Shown: one piece after another, positions 28,810-38,429 of the stretch
Numbering within the stretch: position 1 is the first letter of the stretch
How the letters are laid out: the number at the start of each line of letters is the position of its first letter
Assembly: GCA_047291315.1 (NCBI GenBank)
Contig: JBDPYZ010000002.1
Coordinates: 170,322 to 234,321, forward strand
Origin: Arsenophonus fragariae
GTDB taxonomy: Bacteria > Pseudomonadota > Gammaproteobacteria > Enterobacterales > Enterobacteriaceae
Length of the DNA stretch: 64,000 bases
Direction: 5' to 3'
The notes under the pieces: model-generated
What the model was told of the DNA's origin: nothing
The model's database searches: none
The model's input: only the letters and a program-made list of their open reading frames with translations
Position numbers and translations under genes: made by a program

Positions 28810-29031
28810 ATGAAAAAATGCCTATCGCTGATTGTATCATACTTATTGTTGATAATAGCTTTCCTGTTAATATCATCAATTTCATTCTACTGCATGTTTT
28901 TATTCGACTGGCATGACAAAGTTACAGGCTATCTATACCTTATTGGCGCAGTAGCCGTATCGGTAATCCTGCTGTATTTGTCTGATAAAATCAAATGCAT
29001 TGCATGTCATCATAAACATGATCATATCTAG
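28810..29031 (+). CDS. Small two-helix membrane protein of unknown function
   Basis: A 73-aa frame from ATG 28810 has a perfect AGGAGG site (28800-28805) five bases upstream, stronger than most in the window. The product has a first hydrophobic helix (LIVSYLLLIIAFLLISSISFYC), a short polar loop (FDWHDKVTG), a second helix (YLYLIGAVAVSVILLYL) and a Cys/His tail KIKCIACHHKHDHI that could bind metal. It is oriented toward the end of ssaQ. I do not recognise it. It could be an orphan inner-membrane peptide or a T3SS-locus accessory gene. Confidence 0.6.
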   Translation: MKKCLSLIVSYLLLIIAFLLISSISFYCMFLFDWHDKVTGYLYLIGAVAVSVILLYLSDKIKCIACHHKHDHI

Positions 29032-29127
29032 CTTGATGACACTCACTGTTTTTTCTACCTCTTTTGTCTAAGCTAAACATTTTCAATATTATTGCATTAG
29101 AAAAAGAAGCAAGAAAAAACAGTAAAA

Positions 29128-29958
29128 CTATTTTTCAAGTTCAAGACAGTGAAATGCCATCCCAGTTTGAGCGGTTAATAATTCTCCCCAAGCAACGGGT
29201 TGTTCATTATGCAATAAACAGACCCGTGTCTCTAACGTCACCTTACCTGTCAAATTTTCAGTTGCGATAAGAGCATAAAGTTGTTCTAATGGCAAATCAA
29301 TGGTGGCAACTTGAGCTAAATAGGGTATTTGGTTAAATATAACCGTCGGTCGGATCTCTTTTATCCATAATTGATTAACATCGATTAATGTCACAATAGC
29401 CAATGGTTCATGCCACCATAATAATGCTTCGCCTTGCCGAATATCCACATCACCAGCTAACCAATAACCATACTTATGACGAATATTTTCACAATCAGCA
29501 ATAAAACCGGCTAACAATTTAACTGTCACTTGCAGAGACGGAACCTCAAACGGTGTCCAATCGGCAAAAGCAGCCTGCCATTTTTCCAATCCAATATTGA
29601 CCACCACAAACTGACATTCTCCTACCATAATAACGGGATAAATACCCTTAGGCAACCGGTAATCAATCGGCTTTTGACTCAATCTCGCATTAATCGTTTC
29701 ACCAAGCAATGCAAACCAAGCGGCGCTAATACAAGGAAACAAATCTTCAGTAACAAGGGTTGGATCAGCGCTACCACTATAGGCTTGCAGCGCCTGCCGC
29801 CAACTAGGGTTGTCACACCAAATACCTGCCGAATTATTGGACAACCACGACCACCACTGGCCATGTCCTTCAACATAAGCAAGCTGAATGCGACAATTAT
29901 CTTTTGCTAAACCGTTGGTTAACCACTGGTAAAGCATTCTCTGTTCATTGTGCTCCAT
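29128..29958 (-). CDS. ssaQ: T3SS cytoplasmic sorting-platform protein SctQ (SsaQ-like)
   Basis: Position (after ssaN-O-P) and size identify this 276-aa product as the C-ring component SctQ, which with SctK/SctL/SctN forms the cytoplasmic sorting platform. The C-terminal part resembles a surface-presentation-of-antigens domain (ATIDLPLEQLYALIATENLTGKVTLETRVCLLHNEQPVAWGELL), although it is divergent. It is shorter than Salmonella SsaQ (322 aa), mostly within the N-terminal half. In Salmonella ssaR-S-T-U follow; here the operon ends with ssaQ and those genes lie at 55605-58359. Confidence 0.8.
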   Translation of the reverse strand: MEHNEQRMLYQWLTNGLAKDNCRIQLAYVEGHGQWWSWLSNNSAGIWCDNPSWRQALQAYSGSADPTLVTEDLFPCISAAWFALLGETINARLSQKPIDYRLPKGIYPVIMVGECQFVVVNIGLEKWQAAFADWTPFEVPSLQVTVKLLAGFIADCENIRHKYGYWLAGDVDIRQGEALLWWHEPLAIVTLIDVNQLWIKEIRPTVIFNQIPYLAQVATIDLPLEQLYALIATENLTGKVTLETRVCLLHNEQPVAWGELLTAQTGMAFHCLELEK

Positions 29959-30379
29959 CTTCTATCTCCAAAGAGAGTAAAAAACCTCGTTCAGCTAATG
30001 TTGTTGTTAGTTTTTTCGCTACTCGTGTTAATGTTCGATGTTGAATAGAATTAGCCGGTTTTAACTGTAGATGTACCGCACCCTGTTTTTCCCAACGAGC
30101 AATGATCGTCATGCCCATCAGCGGCCCATTCAATAATCGATAAGTTAAACTATTACCGTGACGTATCAGATAAACATTATTTAATATTGCTGAGCTATTG
30201 CTGTAAGCGAGTGTCTCTAACACAGAAGACCAATCAGATACTGACGATACGTTATCAGACTGTTGAACCATCAAAAAACGCTCAAAACGCCGTTTTAGTT
30301 CTGGATCAGCTTCCTGCCGGCATTGAATATTAGTCACCATACTAGCGGTGACAGCATTACGCTGGATCATATTGGTCAT
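29945..30379 (-). CDS. ssaP: T3SS needle-length regulator SctP (SsaP-like)
   Basis: This 144-aa product lies between ssaO and ssaQ, overlapping both, the place of ssaP in SPI-2 (124 aa). SctP proteins control needle length and substrate switching and vary greatly in sequence. The only conserved-looking part is the C-terminal globular region (GAVHLQLKPANSIQHRTLTRVAKKLTTTLAERGF), similar in type to the substrate-switching domain of YscP/FliK. Identification rests mainly on gene order. A second ATG at 30370 could be the real start. Confidence 0.7.
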   Translation of the reverse strand: MTNMIQRNAVTASMVTNIQCRQEADPELKRRFERFLMVQQSDNVSSVSDWSSVLETLAYSNSSAILNNVYLIRHGNSLTYRLLNGPLMGMTIIARWEKQGAVHLQLKPANSIQHRTLTRVAKKLTTTLAERGFLLSLEIEDGAQ

Positions 30380-30770
30380 TCACCACCTCTTTCAGTTTTT
30401 CTTGGTTTTTAATCATTACCAGACGTTGTTTAGCTAGTTGCTCCTTTTGGCTTTCTAGTTCAACGATCGTCTTACGTAATTGATCGATACGCTCTTTTAG
30501 TGCCCGCTCTTCAAGATAAACTTCCCGCATAGATTGTTTAAATAACGCCAGTTGGTCTCGGGAAATGGTATCATTTGGTAATGAAGGAGCTGCTAAATCG
30601 TGCCAAAGTTTCATCCGTTGCAGTTTCAACTTGGCAAGGGTTGTCTGTAAAGCTTGCTGCTCACGCAGAATTCGTTGCCATTGAGATTGCAAGCTTATTT
30701 CTCGCTGTTGTCGTAATTGCAATAACCTTTTTATAACCACGCGCTCAGTGTCAGAAAATTGATCTTTCAT
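30357..30770 (-). CDS. ssaO: T3SS ATPase-associated stalk protein SctO (SsaO-like)
   Basis: The 137-aa product is almost entirely an antiparallel coiled coil (LQLRQQREISLQSQWQRILREQQAL...EERALKERIDQLRKTIVELESQKEQLAK), as in YscO/FliJ, which sits in the centre of the ATPase ring and couples it to the export gate. It starts 5 bp after the ssaN stop and overlaps ssaP. Length and charge pattern fit SsaO (125 aa). Confidence 0.82.
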   Translation of the reverse strand: MKDQFSDTERVVIKRLLQLRQQREISLQSQWQRILREQQALQTTLAKLKLQRMKLWHDLAAPSLPNDTISRDQLALFKQSMREVYLEERALKERIDQLRKTIVELESQKEQLAKQRLVMIKNQEKLKEVVNDQYDPA

Positions 30771-30775
30771 ATAGC

Positions 30776-32089
30776 CTAAACCAATTGGCTAAGATTTTCT
30801 ATCGTCTGGCAAAATGAAACTAATTCATCGCGATCTTGACGAAGAAATTGATTAATTGTGTGATTTTTTTCAATTGCTTCATCGGTATCTTTATCTTGCC
30901 CTGATTGATATTCACCAACACGAATTAATAGCTGAACATCTTGAAAAAGTGCTCGTAATTGTCGTAAGCGACGCGCATCTAGACTATGTTGCTTACTAAC
31001 AATATTATCCATAACTCGGCTAACACTAGCGTTCACATCAATAGCGGGAAAATGTCCTGCGGCAGCTAATTGTCGAGATAAAACAATATGCCCATCTAAA
31101 ATAGAACGAACCTCATCAGCTACAGGTTCATTCATATTATCACCTTCTACTAACACGGTATAAATAGCACTAATACTACCAACCTTAGCCGGTCCAGCCC
31201 GCTCTAATAAAGCGGCCATATGAACAAACACACTAGGCGGAAAACCATTGGCAACCGGCGGTTCCCCTGCTGCTAAACCTATTTCCCGTGCCGCACGCGC
31301 AAAACGGGTTAATGAATCCACCATCAACAATACCCGCTTACCTTGATCACGGAAATATTCAGCAATGGTGGTTGCCGTCAAAGAAGCTTTCATTCTCTCT
31401 AACGGTGGACGATCGGAGGTAGCGACAACTAATATGGTTTTTTTTCGGGCTGAAGCAGGTAAATCGTTATCGAGAAATTCACGCACTTCACGTCCACGCT
31501 CACCAACCAAAGCCAATACGACCACATCGGCTTCACAGCCCCGAGCTAACATACCGAGTAGCGTACTTTTGCCGCCACCCGCGGAGGCAAAAATACCGAT
31601 CCTTTGACCAATACCCAGCGTCAAAATACCGTCTATCGCTTTAATGCCGGTTGGCAAAACTTCACTAATCAACTGACGTGTTAATGGATCAGGAGCAGCA
31701 TTATGATTACTACGCCATTCTCCAACGATCGGCATTTTTTCTAACGGCCGTCCTAAACCATCCACAATTCCACCTAATAAATTCTCCCCTACCCGCACTT
31801 GATGCCCATGGCCTAAACGTTCAACATAAGCTCCGGCCACTAATCCGATGGTGGACTCAAACGGTGACAACCAAGCTTCTTGCTCTTTGATTGTAATGAC
31901 CTCTGCCGCTAATCGATTATCAATCAGACATAACTCACCTTGCTTGGCGCCTGGCAGTGTCACTTTAACCAAATTAGTGAATACTTCCTGTACCTTACCA
32001 AGACATCGATAAGGGAGAATATCCGTCAATGGCTGAAATAAAGGGGTAGCCATCGCTTGAGTGATCTTTACTTTATCCAGTGAGCGCAT
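30776..32089 (-). CDS. ssaN: T3SS ATPase SctN (SsaN)
   Basis: SsaN is the hexameric ATPase that strips chaperones from substrates and unfolds them. From ATG 32089 (overlapping the end of ssaV) the 437-aa product keeps the F1-ATPase-like motifs: LLGGIVDGLGRPL, LPTGIKAIDGILTLGIGQRIGIF, Walker A ASAGGGKST, ALVGERGREVREF, Walker B VLLMVDSLTRFARAAREIGLAAGEPP, YTVLVEGDNMNEPVADEVRSILDGHIVLSR and ASVSRVM. The P-loop has a run of three Gly where most homologues have GVGK. It is intact and strongly conserved, evidence that the system is under selection. Confidence 0.95.
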   Translation of the reverse strand: MRSLDKVKITQAMATPLFQPLTDILPYRCLGKVQEVFTNLVKVTLPGAKQGELCLIDNRLAAEVITIKEQEAWLSPFESTIGLVAGAYVERLGHGHQVRVGENLLGGIVDGLGRPLEKMPIVGEWRSNHNAAPDPLTRQLISEVLPTGIKAIDGILTLGIGQRIGIFASAGGGKSTLLGMLARGCEADVVVLALVGERGREVREFLDNDLPASARKKTILVVATSDRPPLERMKASLTATTIAEYFRDQGKRVLLMVDSLTRFARAAREIGLAAGEPPVANGFPPSVFVHMAALLERAGPAKVGSISAIYTVLVEGDNMNEPVADEVRSILDGHIVLSRQLAAAGHFPAIDVNASVSRVMDNIVSKQHSLDARRLRQLRALFQDVQLLIRVGEYQSGQDKDTDEAIEKNHTINQFLRQDRDELVSFCQTIENLSQLV

Positions 32090-34106
32090 CCAGTTTCTCC
32101 CCGGTAATATCAACTTGAGCAAGAACTTTAATATTGGCATCTTCACCAATTTCTTGGAATGAAAGTACGGCAGTTGTTGTCAATGCTGGCTCGATAATTT
32201 TGCGTAGATAACGGCGTACATCAAGTGAAGTTAGCACCACACAAGCGACCTGAGTTGGTAATTTTTGTTTTATGGCAGCAATGATCTGCTGCTCTTGTGC
32301 AGGTTCAAGGGCACAATAAGATCCTATCGCAGATTGACGAATAGATTCTCGAATACTATTTTCAATCCCATCACCAACTAACAGCATTGGGATCCAGCCC
32401 TCTTCACTTGTAAAGCGCCTGCGAATATGACGGCGAAGTGAAACCCGAACATACTCAGTCAACATTACCGTATCTTTTTCTTTTGAACCCCATTCAACCA
32501 GCGTTTCAAAAATGGTTCTTAAATCACGAATAGAAATCTCTTCTTCAACTAAACGTTGTAAAATATCAGTCACTTTACTAATCGGCAGTAAGCGCTGTAA
32601 CTCCTTTACTAATTCGGCATAACGCATCTCCATCGCATCCATTAGATAGCGCGTTTCCTGTATACCTAAAAACTCTTTACCAAAGTGATAAATTACCTTT
32701 TCTAGCAAATAGGTGACAATCTCTACCCCTTTATAACCGGCGGCCGGCGACAATGATGGATGATCACCCGCCAACCAATAGATTGTTTGATGATTAAAAA
32801 TCAGCTGTTCCTGACGTACTTTAGGTAAATCTATTGGTTGAATTAATAAAATTGCCGCTGGATCTATTTCTGTCTTTAAGACAGGTTCTTGATATAACAG
32901 TATTTGTAATGTGTTTGTCTCTTTTGTATCGACCTGCAACTGTATTTCAGGTAAAGGCAAGCCTAATTTTTCAAATAATTGCCAACGTAAACTTTGCAAT
33001 TTGTCAGCCATAGCCTCGGTCATTATCTGTTGTCCAATAATGACTAACAGTGGTATTGTGCCTGGTATCACCTCCCGAGATACCTGCTCTGCGTCATTTT
33101 TTGCTGAGCTATAAACATGACTTGAGCCTTTTTTCACTTTTGCGTTACGCTTCATCCAATAAAAACAACCAAATAGCATCAAAGCTAATGAACCAAATAT
33201 AAACCAAGGAAAACCCGGGATAATGGCGAAAACTAATAAAATACCTGCGGTCATTTGCAATGACATAGGTTGACTGAGTAGTTGTTGAACTAAATCGCCT
33301 GCCAGATTATTCTTTTTCTCGCCGGGTACCCGAGTAACAATTAATCCTGCGGTTATTGAAATAAGCAATGACGGGATCTGCGCAATTAATCCATCTCCGA
33401 CCGACAAAATAGCATAAGTATTCAATGCTTCCGTCGCCGACATATTATGTTGGATCACACCAATGGCAATCCCACCACAAATATTGGCCAAAATAACAAT
33501 TACGCTGGCAATGGCATCCCCTTTGACAAATTTCATAGCGCCATCCATTGCACCATAAAGCTGGCTTTCCTTTTGTACCAATGCTCTTTGCCGTTTGGCT
33601 TCAGTTGCATCAATAATACCTGCCCGCATATCGCCATCAATACTCATCTGTCTGCCAGGCATACCATCGAGAGAAAATCGCGCACTCACTTCAGCCACAC
33701 GTTCAGAGCCTTTAGTAATAACAATGAACTGTACGATAGTGATAATGGCAAAAATAATGATCCCAACCCCAAGATTACCGCCAACCACAAAATTACCAAA
33801 AGTATACACGATCTCACCGGCATCATGTTGTAATAAGATTAGACGGCTAGTACTGATAGTCAATGCTAGACGATACAGTGTGGTAATCAGCAACATGGAC
33901 GGAAAGGCAGAGAAGTCAAGCGGATCACGAATATAGATAGCCATCATAAACAAAATGATCGATAACCCTAAGTTAATCGCTATTAATACGTCAATTAAGG
34001 TAGTTGGCAGCGGCAAAATCATCATGAATACTGACAGCATTAACATGGCGCTAAGGATAATATCTTGACGTCCTGCAATTTGAGATAGCCAACGAGTTAT
34101 TGACAT
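32073..34106 (-). CDS. ssaV: T3SS export-gate protein SctV (SsaV)
   Basis: SsaV is the nonameric inner-membrane gate (FlhA family). The 677-aa protein has seven to eight N-terminal transmembrane helices and the FHIPEP signatures (IYIRDPLDFSAFPSMLLITTLYRLALTISTSRLIL, GSERVAEVSARFSLDGMPGRQMSID, GDAIASVIVILANICGG), then a large cytoplasmic domain with ETRYLMDAMEMRYAELVKELQRLLP. It begins 2 bp after the ssaM stop and overlaps ssaN by 17 bp. It is intact. Confidence 0.96.
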   Translation of the reverse strand: MSITRWLSQIAGRQDIILSAMLMLSVFMMILPLPTTLIDVLIAINLGLSIILFMMAIYIRDPLDFSAFPSMLLITTLYRLALTISTSRLILLQHDAGEIVYTFGNFVVGGNLGVGIIIFAIITIVQFIVITKGSERVAEVSARFSLDGMPGRQMSIDGDMRAGIIDATEAKRQRALVQKESQLYGAMDGAMKFVKGDAIASVIVILANICGGIAIGVIQHNMSATEALNTYAILSVGDGLIAQIPSLLISITAGLIVTRVPGEKKNNLAGDLVQQLLSQPMSLQMTAGILLVFAIIPGFPWFIFGSLALMLFGCFYWMKRNAKVKKGSSHVYSSAKNDAEQVSREVIPGTIPLLVIIGQQIMTEAMADKLQSLRWQLFEKLGLPLPEIQLQVDTKETNTLQILLYQEPVLKTEIDPAAILLIQPIDLPKVRQEQLIFNHQTIYWLAGDHPSLSPAAGYKGVEIVTYLLEKVIYHFGKEFLGIQETRYLMDAMEMRYAELVKELQRLLPISKVTDILQRLVEEEISIRDLRTIFETLVEWGSKEKDTVMLTEYVRVSLRRHIRRRFTSEEGWIPMLLVGDGIENSIRESIRQSAIGSYCALEPAQEQQIIAAIKQKLPTQVACVVLTSLDVRRYLRKIIEPALTTTAVLSFQEIGEDANIKVLAQVDITGEKLDALTG

Positions 34107-34108
34107 TA

Positions 34109-34468
34109 TCAGCTGGATCCTTTAGGTAACTGAGAAAGAAATTGACGCTGTCTTTGACACAAACGAAATAAAAAAAGACCATCACTTTCTTTTGGGCACC
34201 ATCCGCTCACATAGGATCGATGGCGAATAATAAATACTCGCTGCGGGATCCCCCAAAACCGCTCTGGTTGATTAAGTTTTAATGCTTGTAGTAGATCAAA
34301 ATCTTCCTCTTTTAACAACCAACTGGTCATAAGAAAACGTTCTTCAATAATTTCAATACGCAGGCCAAAAGGTGGCCAGTGGCATTCAATTGCCGTTGAA
34401 ATTTCGACTATCCTGTGATTGAACAAAGAGAAAAAATGTTCAAGATTACGAGCCAGTTGCAATTTCAT
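34109..34468 (-). CDS. ssaM: T3SS hierarchy protein SsaM-like
   Basis: The 119-aa product aligns with Salmonella SsaM (122 aa), most clearly in QPERFWGIPQRVFIIRHRS (SsaM: LQGIPQRLFLLRDG) and LFRLCQRQRQFLSQ (LRLHHRQIKFLES). In Salmonella SsaM, SsaL and SpiC form a cytoplasmic complex that holds back effectors until translocators have been exported. Here ssaM heads the ssaM-V-N-O-P-Q unit, with a palindrome 54 bp upstream of its ATG. The 260 bp between ssaM and the giant ORF is the promoter region. Confidence 0.85.
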   Translation of the reverse strand: MKLQLARNLEHFFSLFNHRIVEISTAIECHWPPFGLRIEIIEERFLMTSWLLKEEDFDLLQALKLNQPERFWGIPQRVFIIRHRSYVSGWCPKESDGLFLFRLCQRQRQFLSQLPKGSS

Positions 34469-34521
34469 GATCTTCCCTCTTTACTATTAAATTAAGCATG
34501 CAAAAGGAAGCTCTGGCTTCG

Positions 34522-34539
34522 TATCCGGTAAATACCTGA
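34522..34539. promoter_or_regulatory. 18-bp palindrome before ssaM, candidate SsrB operator
   Basis: TATCCGGTAAATACCTGA lies 54 bp upstream of the ssaM start. Its GGTA-AA-TACC core is symmetric. The identical 18-mer occurs upstream of ssaR, and close variants occur upstream of ssaB and ssaG. Regulation by SsrB is inferred from this distribution. Confidence 0.7.
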
Positions 34540-34728
34540 AATAAGTTCACAGCAAGCAAAATGAATTATTGCGCCAACAAAGTTAAAATTAACGAAAAAA
34601 TATTTACAGGCGCAATAAAACGATTAATATGTTAAAAATAGCTTAATTAAATCAATAAATTACTCTAACTTACGCAAATCTATAACGACTTCAGGCAGCT
34701 AAATCATTTTTATCTGCAGCTGATAAAA

Positions 34729-37700
34729 TCAGGCAACAACAAGTTTTGATTGGACAAGGACCTCATCAATATCATCCAAACACTTTGTCAATTCCTGGCT
34801 ATCGATCTCTTGCCAATCATTTAATTGTTGCAAAACCTTATTCAGTAATTCAGCTCGCTCTTTTTGCTGTTTAATGGCTATTTTCTGCTGTATTTCACTC
34901 CCCCAATTTTCTAGTTGTCGCATAAAAGATTGAGTATGATCCTGCTTTGCCACCTGTTTAAGTGAAATATGTTTTTCAATATCCGCTAACTGAATATCTA
35001 AATGTTTAGCAACAGTTTTCCCCTTATATTGCTTGTCAACAAATCGCTGTAACGCTTCTTGGATACGTTGTTCGGTCATTTTACCTTGCGCATATTCATA
35101 TGCCTGACGAAGACCAAGGAAGTCGCTATTTTTTAGTAAACTTAACCCACTATAGCCAAGGTAACCGCCTAATATCACTGCTATCAATGCGCCGATGCCT
35201 AATACTGCTAACCCTACTCCACCTGTTCCTACAGTGAATATCACCGCAGCCACCGCAATGGTGGCTGAAATGGCTGCTGTACCCGCAATTGCCGTGACAC
35301 TAAATAATTTTGCTTTTATATCTATTTGCCGCCAAAAATTAGTGGTATCTTGCCACCAGCGGCGAAGAGTTCCGACTTTGTTGGTTTCAAAACAATCGCG
35401 CCCCAAAGTAGCTATATCTTGCAGTAACTGGCGTTTCATCATACGACTCACTACCGAAGTAGCACGTTGCTGAAAACTACCCTGTTCACGAATACCTAAC
35501 ATCAGTGCATTAACCATCACTTCGGTATTACGATGCGCTGATACTGTTAAGGCTATTTTCTGTTCCACCCAAGTTTGTATAAAGCCACCGATCATATTGG
35601 TTGCCCAGCTGGCGTCCAAAAGTGTTGCCAGTGAACTGACTAAACCACTTTGAACGCTGCCTTTAATGCTGCCGGCAAGATAAGGTAATAAATGAGTAAA
35701 ATGTAATAATGCAATCATTTCAGGTGTCATTGAGTATGATGGCTGTAAGGGAAGTAGCTCTCTGGTACCCAGGACAATATCTTTAACTTGATTTTCTACC
35801 GTTACAGTTTGCCAAACCGAACTAACAGCAGCAGCAAGATCGGCACCAAACAAACCACTATTGGCACTAATAATTTTATAAGCATGAGTAATATCCTTAG
35901 CTAGCGCTTGTGATTCCATTGGGTGTGCCATTACCCAACGATGAAAACTACTAAATGCCACGGAAATCCCCTGATACTTATCAGTATTCAGTGCTTCGAC
36001 AAATCGGGAAGGATTGAGTACTCGCAATAGCGCTTGATAAGCCTCCATCAACGTTTGCATGCCATTTTTTGCTAGCTGGTGCTGTAAAATCAAGGTTCTC
36101 AAATCAGGTCTATATTCGCCTAACCATCCTCCCCAATCTCCAGTAATATTTTGCACTACCCAATGCCGCCATGCTTGTACACTATAGTAGTCACCCTCTG
36201 GATACCCCCCCATTTTATTTACCTGTCGATCAAAACGAACCAGCAACAGTAAAGCAGCCTGATACTCTTCATCTAGCGCGGCAATCGCTTGTTCAATGTC
36301 TTGTAATTCACTCTCCTTTGATAAATACTCTTTAACCTCCGAATCAGCTTCTAATCCGTCCGTCTTCTGCCAGCTTTCATCGCCAAAGCAATCGTCTAAA
36401 TGCGCTGCCAACATCGACAGTTCTTCATTTAGAATTTCTTCTTGCAGACTAAGATCATAGATAGCTGAATCAAATTTCCGTAACTGAGGTAAAAAAGCCA
36501 GATAACCTTGTTTATTGAGCTCCCTAACTTGCTGAATAGTAATATCTTGCAATTTTTTCAACTGATCAACATAGTGGTCTTGTTGCTCATATTGCTGTTT
36601 AACACTTTGCCAAACCGTTGTCGCTTCCTGTAATAAACGTAAATGCTGCATCTGCTCGCTAATTTGTTTCAGCTCTTTTTCAAAACGGCTGCGCACTTTA
36701 CCTACATTTAATCTTTGGGTTAGAGATTGTAATGCGGCATGATAATCCGTTAGTGTCACCACTTTGTCAATTAAAAAAGGCAAATACCGCTCAGGTGATG
36801 CCATTAATCGAGATGGCAACACACGTTGTTTCACATCATAATGGAAACATATGGCAGATTGGCCACTTTCGCTATCATACAATTCTTCAAACCTACAGGC
36901 TTTATCTTGCGTATTGAGCACTTTTCCCGCCAAAGCAACCAATTTTTCTTCTCTTGCTAATTGCTGAATTTCAGCTTCACATTCCGGCTCTATCTCTAAA
37001 TCATCGATATTTACCGCTCCATTAGCAATAAGGGTTTTATCTTGCAGATTACAACTCTTACCACTAATGCCAATTAGCATTACTGCTACATACTGCTCAT
37101 GTAAGGGGTTCTCTGTGTCGGATTTATTTAACCAATTAGTCAAAAGCGCTGATTGACTACGAACATTTTTCCGTTTTTCATCAAATCCCAGACGCTGTTC
37201 AAGAACCTCTTTAATATTTTTTGCTTGAACCTGACTTTGCTTTAGTACCTGAATAATTTGCTGATAAATCCCGAACTGAATTTTATCTTTTTCTTCTTTA
37301 AAAGGGATCGCAACATGACCAGCTAATTCAGGACGCTCAATCTCCAAAATAGCCACTAAATTTGTCAGTTCAGAGGATGAAGGTAATGGTAATCCGGCCT
37401 TCGTCCATAATTCAGTTAATTGTGCCTGCCATTCATCTATTGAACCCGCTTGATCAAACATTTCAATTAGCTGATGGCTGAGTAATAACACCGATTCTGA
37501 TGTTAAATTCCTAAGTTCCTCAGGCAAATTCTCAAAACGGGCATTAATGATCTGCCGCTCTATGATGGTCTGCTGCCAAAATTTAGGTAATATTGCCAGC
37601 TGTACAGCAACTGCGGCAATGTGCTTTTTCTGCGCTAAAACCTGCTCCAATAAAGAAGTCAGATAAACTTGTTGGGAAACTGGAACAGTAAGACAACATT

Positions 37701-38421
37701 GTTCAATGTCATCTAGTGCTTGCTGATAACAATCAAGATAATTTTTTAATTTGCTATAAAGATTAGAAAATTCATCACCTTGGTGACGTATATCAGTTAA
37801 AGCTAACAAACGTGAAGATGCACTTCGATATTCATTTTTTTCAACTAGCTGATGATAGCTAGTAATAGCTTGCTGCACTTTTTGAATATTTTTATCTTCC
37901 AAATAAAACCAATTACCAAACCTAGGTATTGTAGTTGGAATAGATAAATAGCCAGGCCCCCCCTGATTGACTAGTCGTTTTATCGCATTGCTACACTGGA
38001 TCAGTAAAGAGACTTTATAATTAGTATCTTCAGCTTGATGATCAGACATTGGATGCTCTTGACTCATGGCTAACAATATAGATTGTGGAATAAATTCTAT
38101 TTTATGCGCAGCCAATGGTGTCTTTTGTGATAAATCTAGTCTAGGTAAAGTTTGTTCAACGGTGACGACACCGTATCTTTCCGCTAACGAGCGTAAAAAC
38201 ACGGTTAATTTCTGTTGAGCTGTGATGTTAAGACGCGCAACATAGGCCCGAATCGCATTTTCATTTTTCAGAAAAGGCAGTTTAGCTAATGTACTCAACA
38301 CATGATCATTAAAACTCATTTTAGCATGAACCAAACTTGAACTGCCTTGATCCTGTTGACCTAATATCAAAAAAGGATCAGGCCACGAATGTTTTGAAAA
38401 TTCACCTGATTTAATAATCAT
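34729..38421 (-). CDS. Giant helical protein of unknown family, probable T3SS substrate
   Basis: The 1230-aa product (ATG 38421, 8 bp after the chaperone stop) has no family I recognise. Most of it is charged and helical with several coiled coils (for example VRSRFEKELKQISEQMQHLRLLQEATTVWQSVKQQYEQQD). A Gly/Ala-rich hydrophobic hairpin at about residues 1039-1096 (VTAIAGTAAISATIAVAAV, GTGGVGLAVLGIGALIAVIL) is followed by a basic coiled-coil tail. There is no Sec signal peptide. It lies between ssaL and ssaM, where SPI-2 has no gene, and is paired with a CesT-like chaperone gene, the usual layout for a secreted substrate. The frame is uninterrupted over 3.7 kb while the nearby translocon genes decay, so it is probably functional. 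Effector or membrane-inserting translocator are both possible. Confidence 0.75.
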   Translation of the reverse strand: MIIKSGEFSKHSWPDPFLILGQQDQGSSSLVHAKMSFNDHVLSTLAKLPFLKNENAIRAYVARLNITAQQKLTVFLRSLAERYGVVTVEQTLPRLDLSQKTPLAAHKIEFIPQSILLAMSQEHPMSDHQAEDTNYKVSLLIQCSNAIKRLVNQGGPGYLSIPTTIPRFGNWFYLEDKNIQKVQQAITSYHQLVEKNEYRSASSRLLALTDIRHQGDEFSNLYSKLKNYLDCYQQALDDIEQCCLTVPVSQQVYLTSLLEQVLAQKKHIAAVAVQLAILPKFWQQTIIERQIINARFENLPEELRNLTSESVLLLSHQLIEMFDQAGSIDEWQAQLTELWTKAGLPLPSSSELTNLVAILEIERPELAGHVAIPFKEEKDKIQFGIYQQIIQVLKQSQVQAKNIKEVLEQRLGFDEKRKNVRSQSALLTNWLNKSDTENPLHEQYVAVMLIGISGKSCNLQDKTLIANGAVNIDDLEIEPECEAEIQQLAREEKLVALAGKVLNTQDKACRFEELYDSESGQSAICFHYDVKQRVLPSRLMASPERYLPFLIDKVVTLTDYHAALQSLTQRLNVGKVRSRFEKELKQISEQMQHLRLLQEATTVWQSVKQQYEQQDHYVDQLKKLQDITIQQVRELNKQGYLAFLPQLRKFDSAIYDLSLQEEILNEELSMLAAHLDDCFGDESWQKTDGLEADSEVKEYLSKESELQDIEQAIAALDEEYQAALLLLVRFDRQVNKMGGYPEGDYYSVQAWRHWVVQNITGDWGGWLGEYRPDLRTLILQHQLAKNGMQTLMEAYQALLRVLNPSRFVEALNTDKYQGISVAFSSFHRWVMAHPMESQALAKDITHAYKIISANSGLFGADLAAAVSSVWQTVTVENQVKDIVLGTRELLPLQPSYSMTPEMIALLHFTHLLPYLAGSIKGSVQSGLVSSLATLLDASWATNMIGGFIQTWVEQKIALTVSAHRNTEVMVNALMLGIREQGSFQQRATSVVSRMMKRQLLQDIATLGRDCFETNKVGTLRRWWQDTTNFWRQIDIKAKLFSVTAIAGTAAISATIAVAAVIFTVGTGGVGLAVLGIGALIAVILGGYLGYSGLSLLKNSDFLGLRQAYEYAQGKMTEQRIQEALQRFVDKQYKGKTVAKHLDIQLADIEKHISLKQVAKQDHTQSFMRQLENWGSEIQQKIAIKQQKERAELLNKVLQQLNDWQEIDSQELTKCLDDIDEVLVQSKLVVA

Positions 38422-38429
38422 ATAACAAC

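Noticed and set aside
33447..33936. Plus-strand open frames of 113-128 codons within ssaV
   Set aside because: They lie opposite a strongly conserved gene, have no ribosome site and show the composition of antisense shadows.
34729..38421. Giant ORF as a flagellar or secretin-like structural T3SS component
   Set aside because: All core Sct components are already accounted for, and no structural family of this size or sequence is known for the position.
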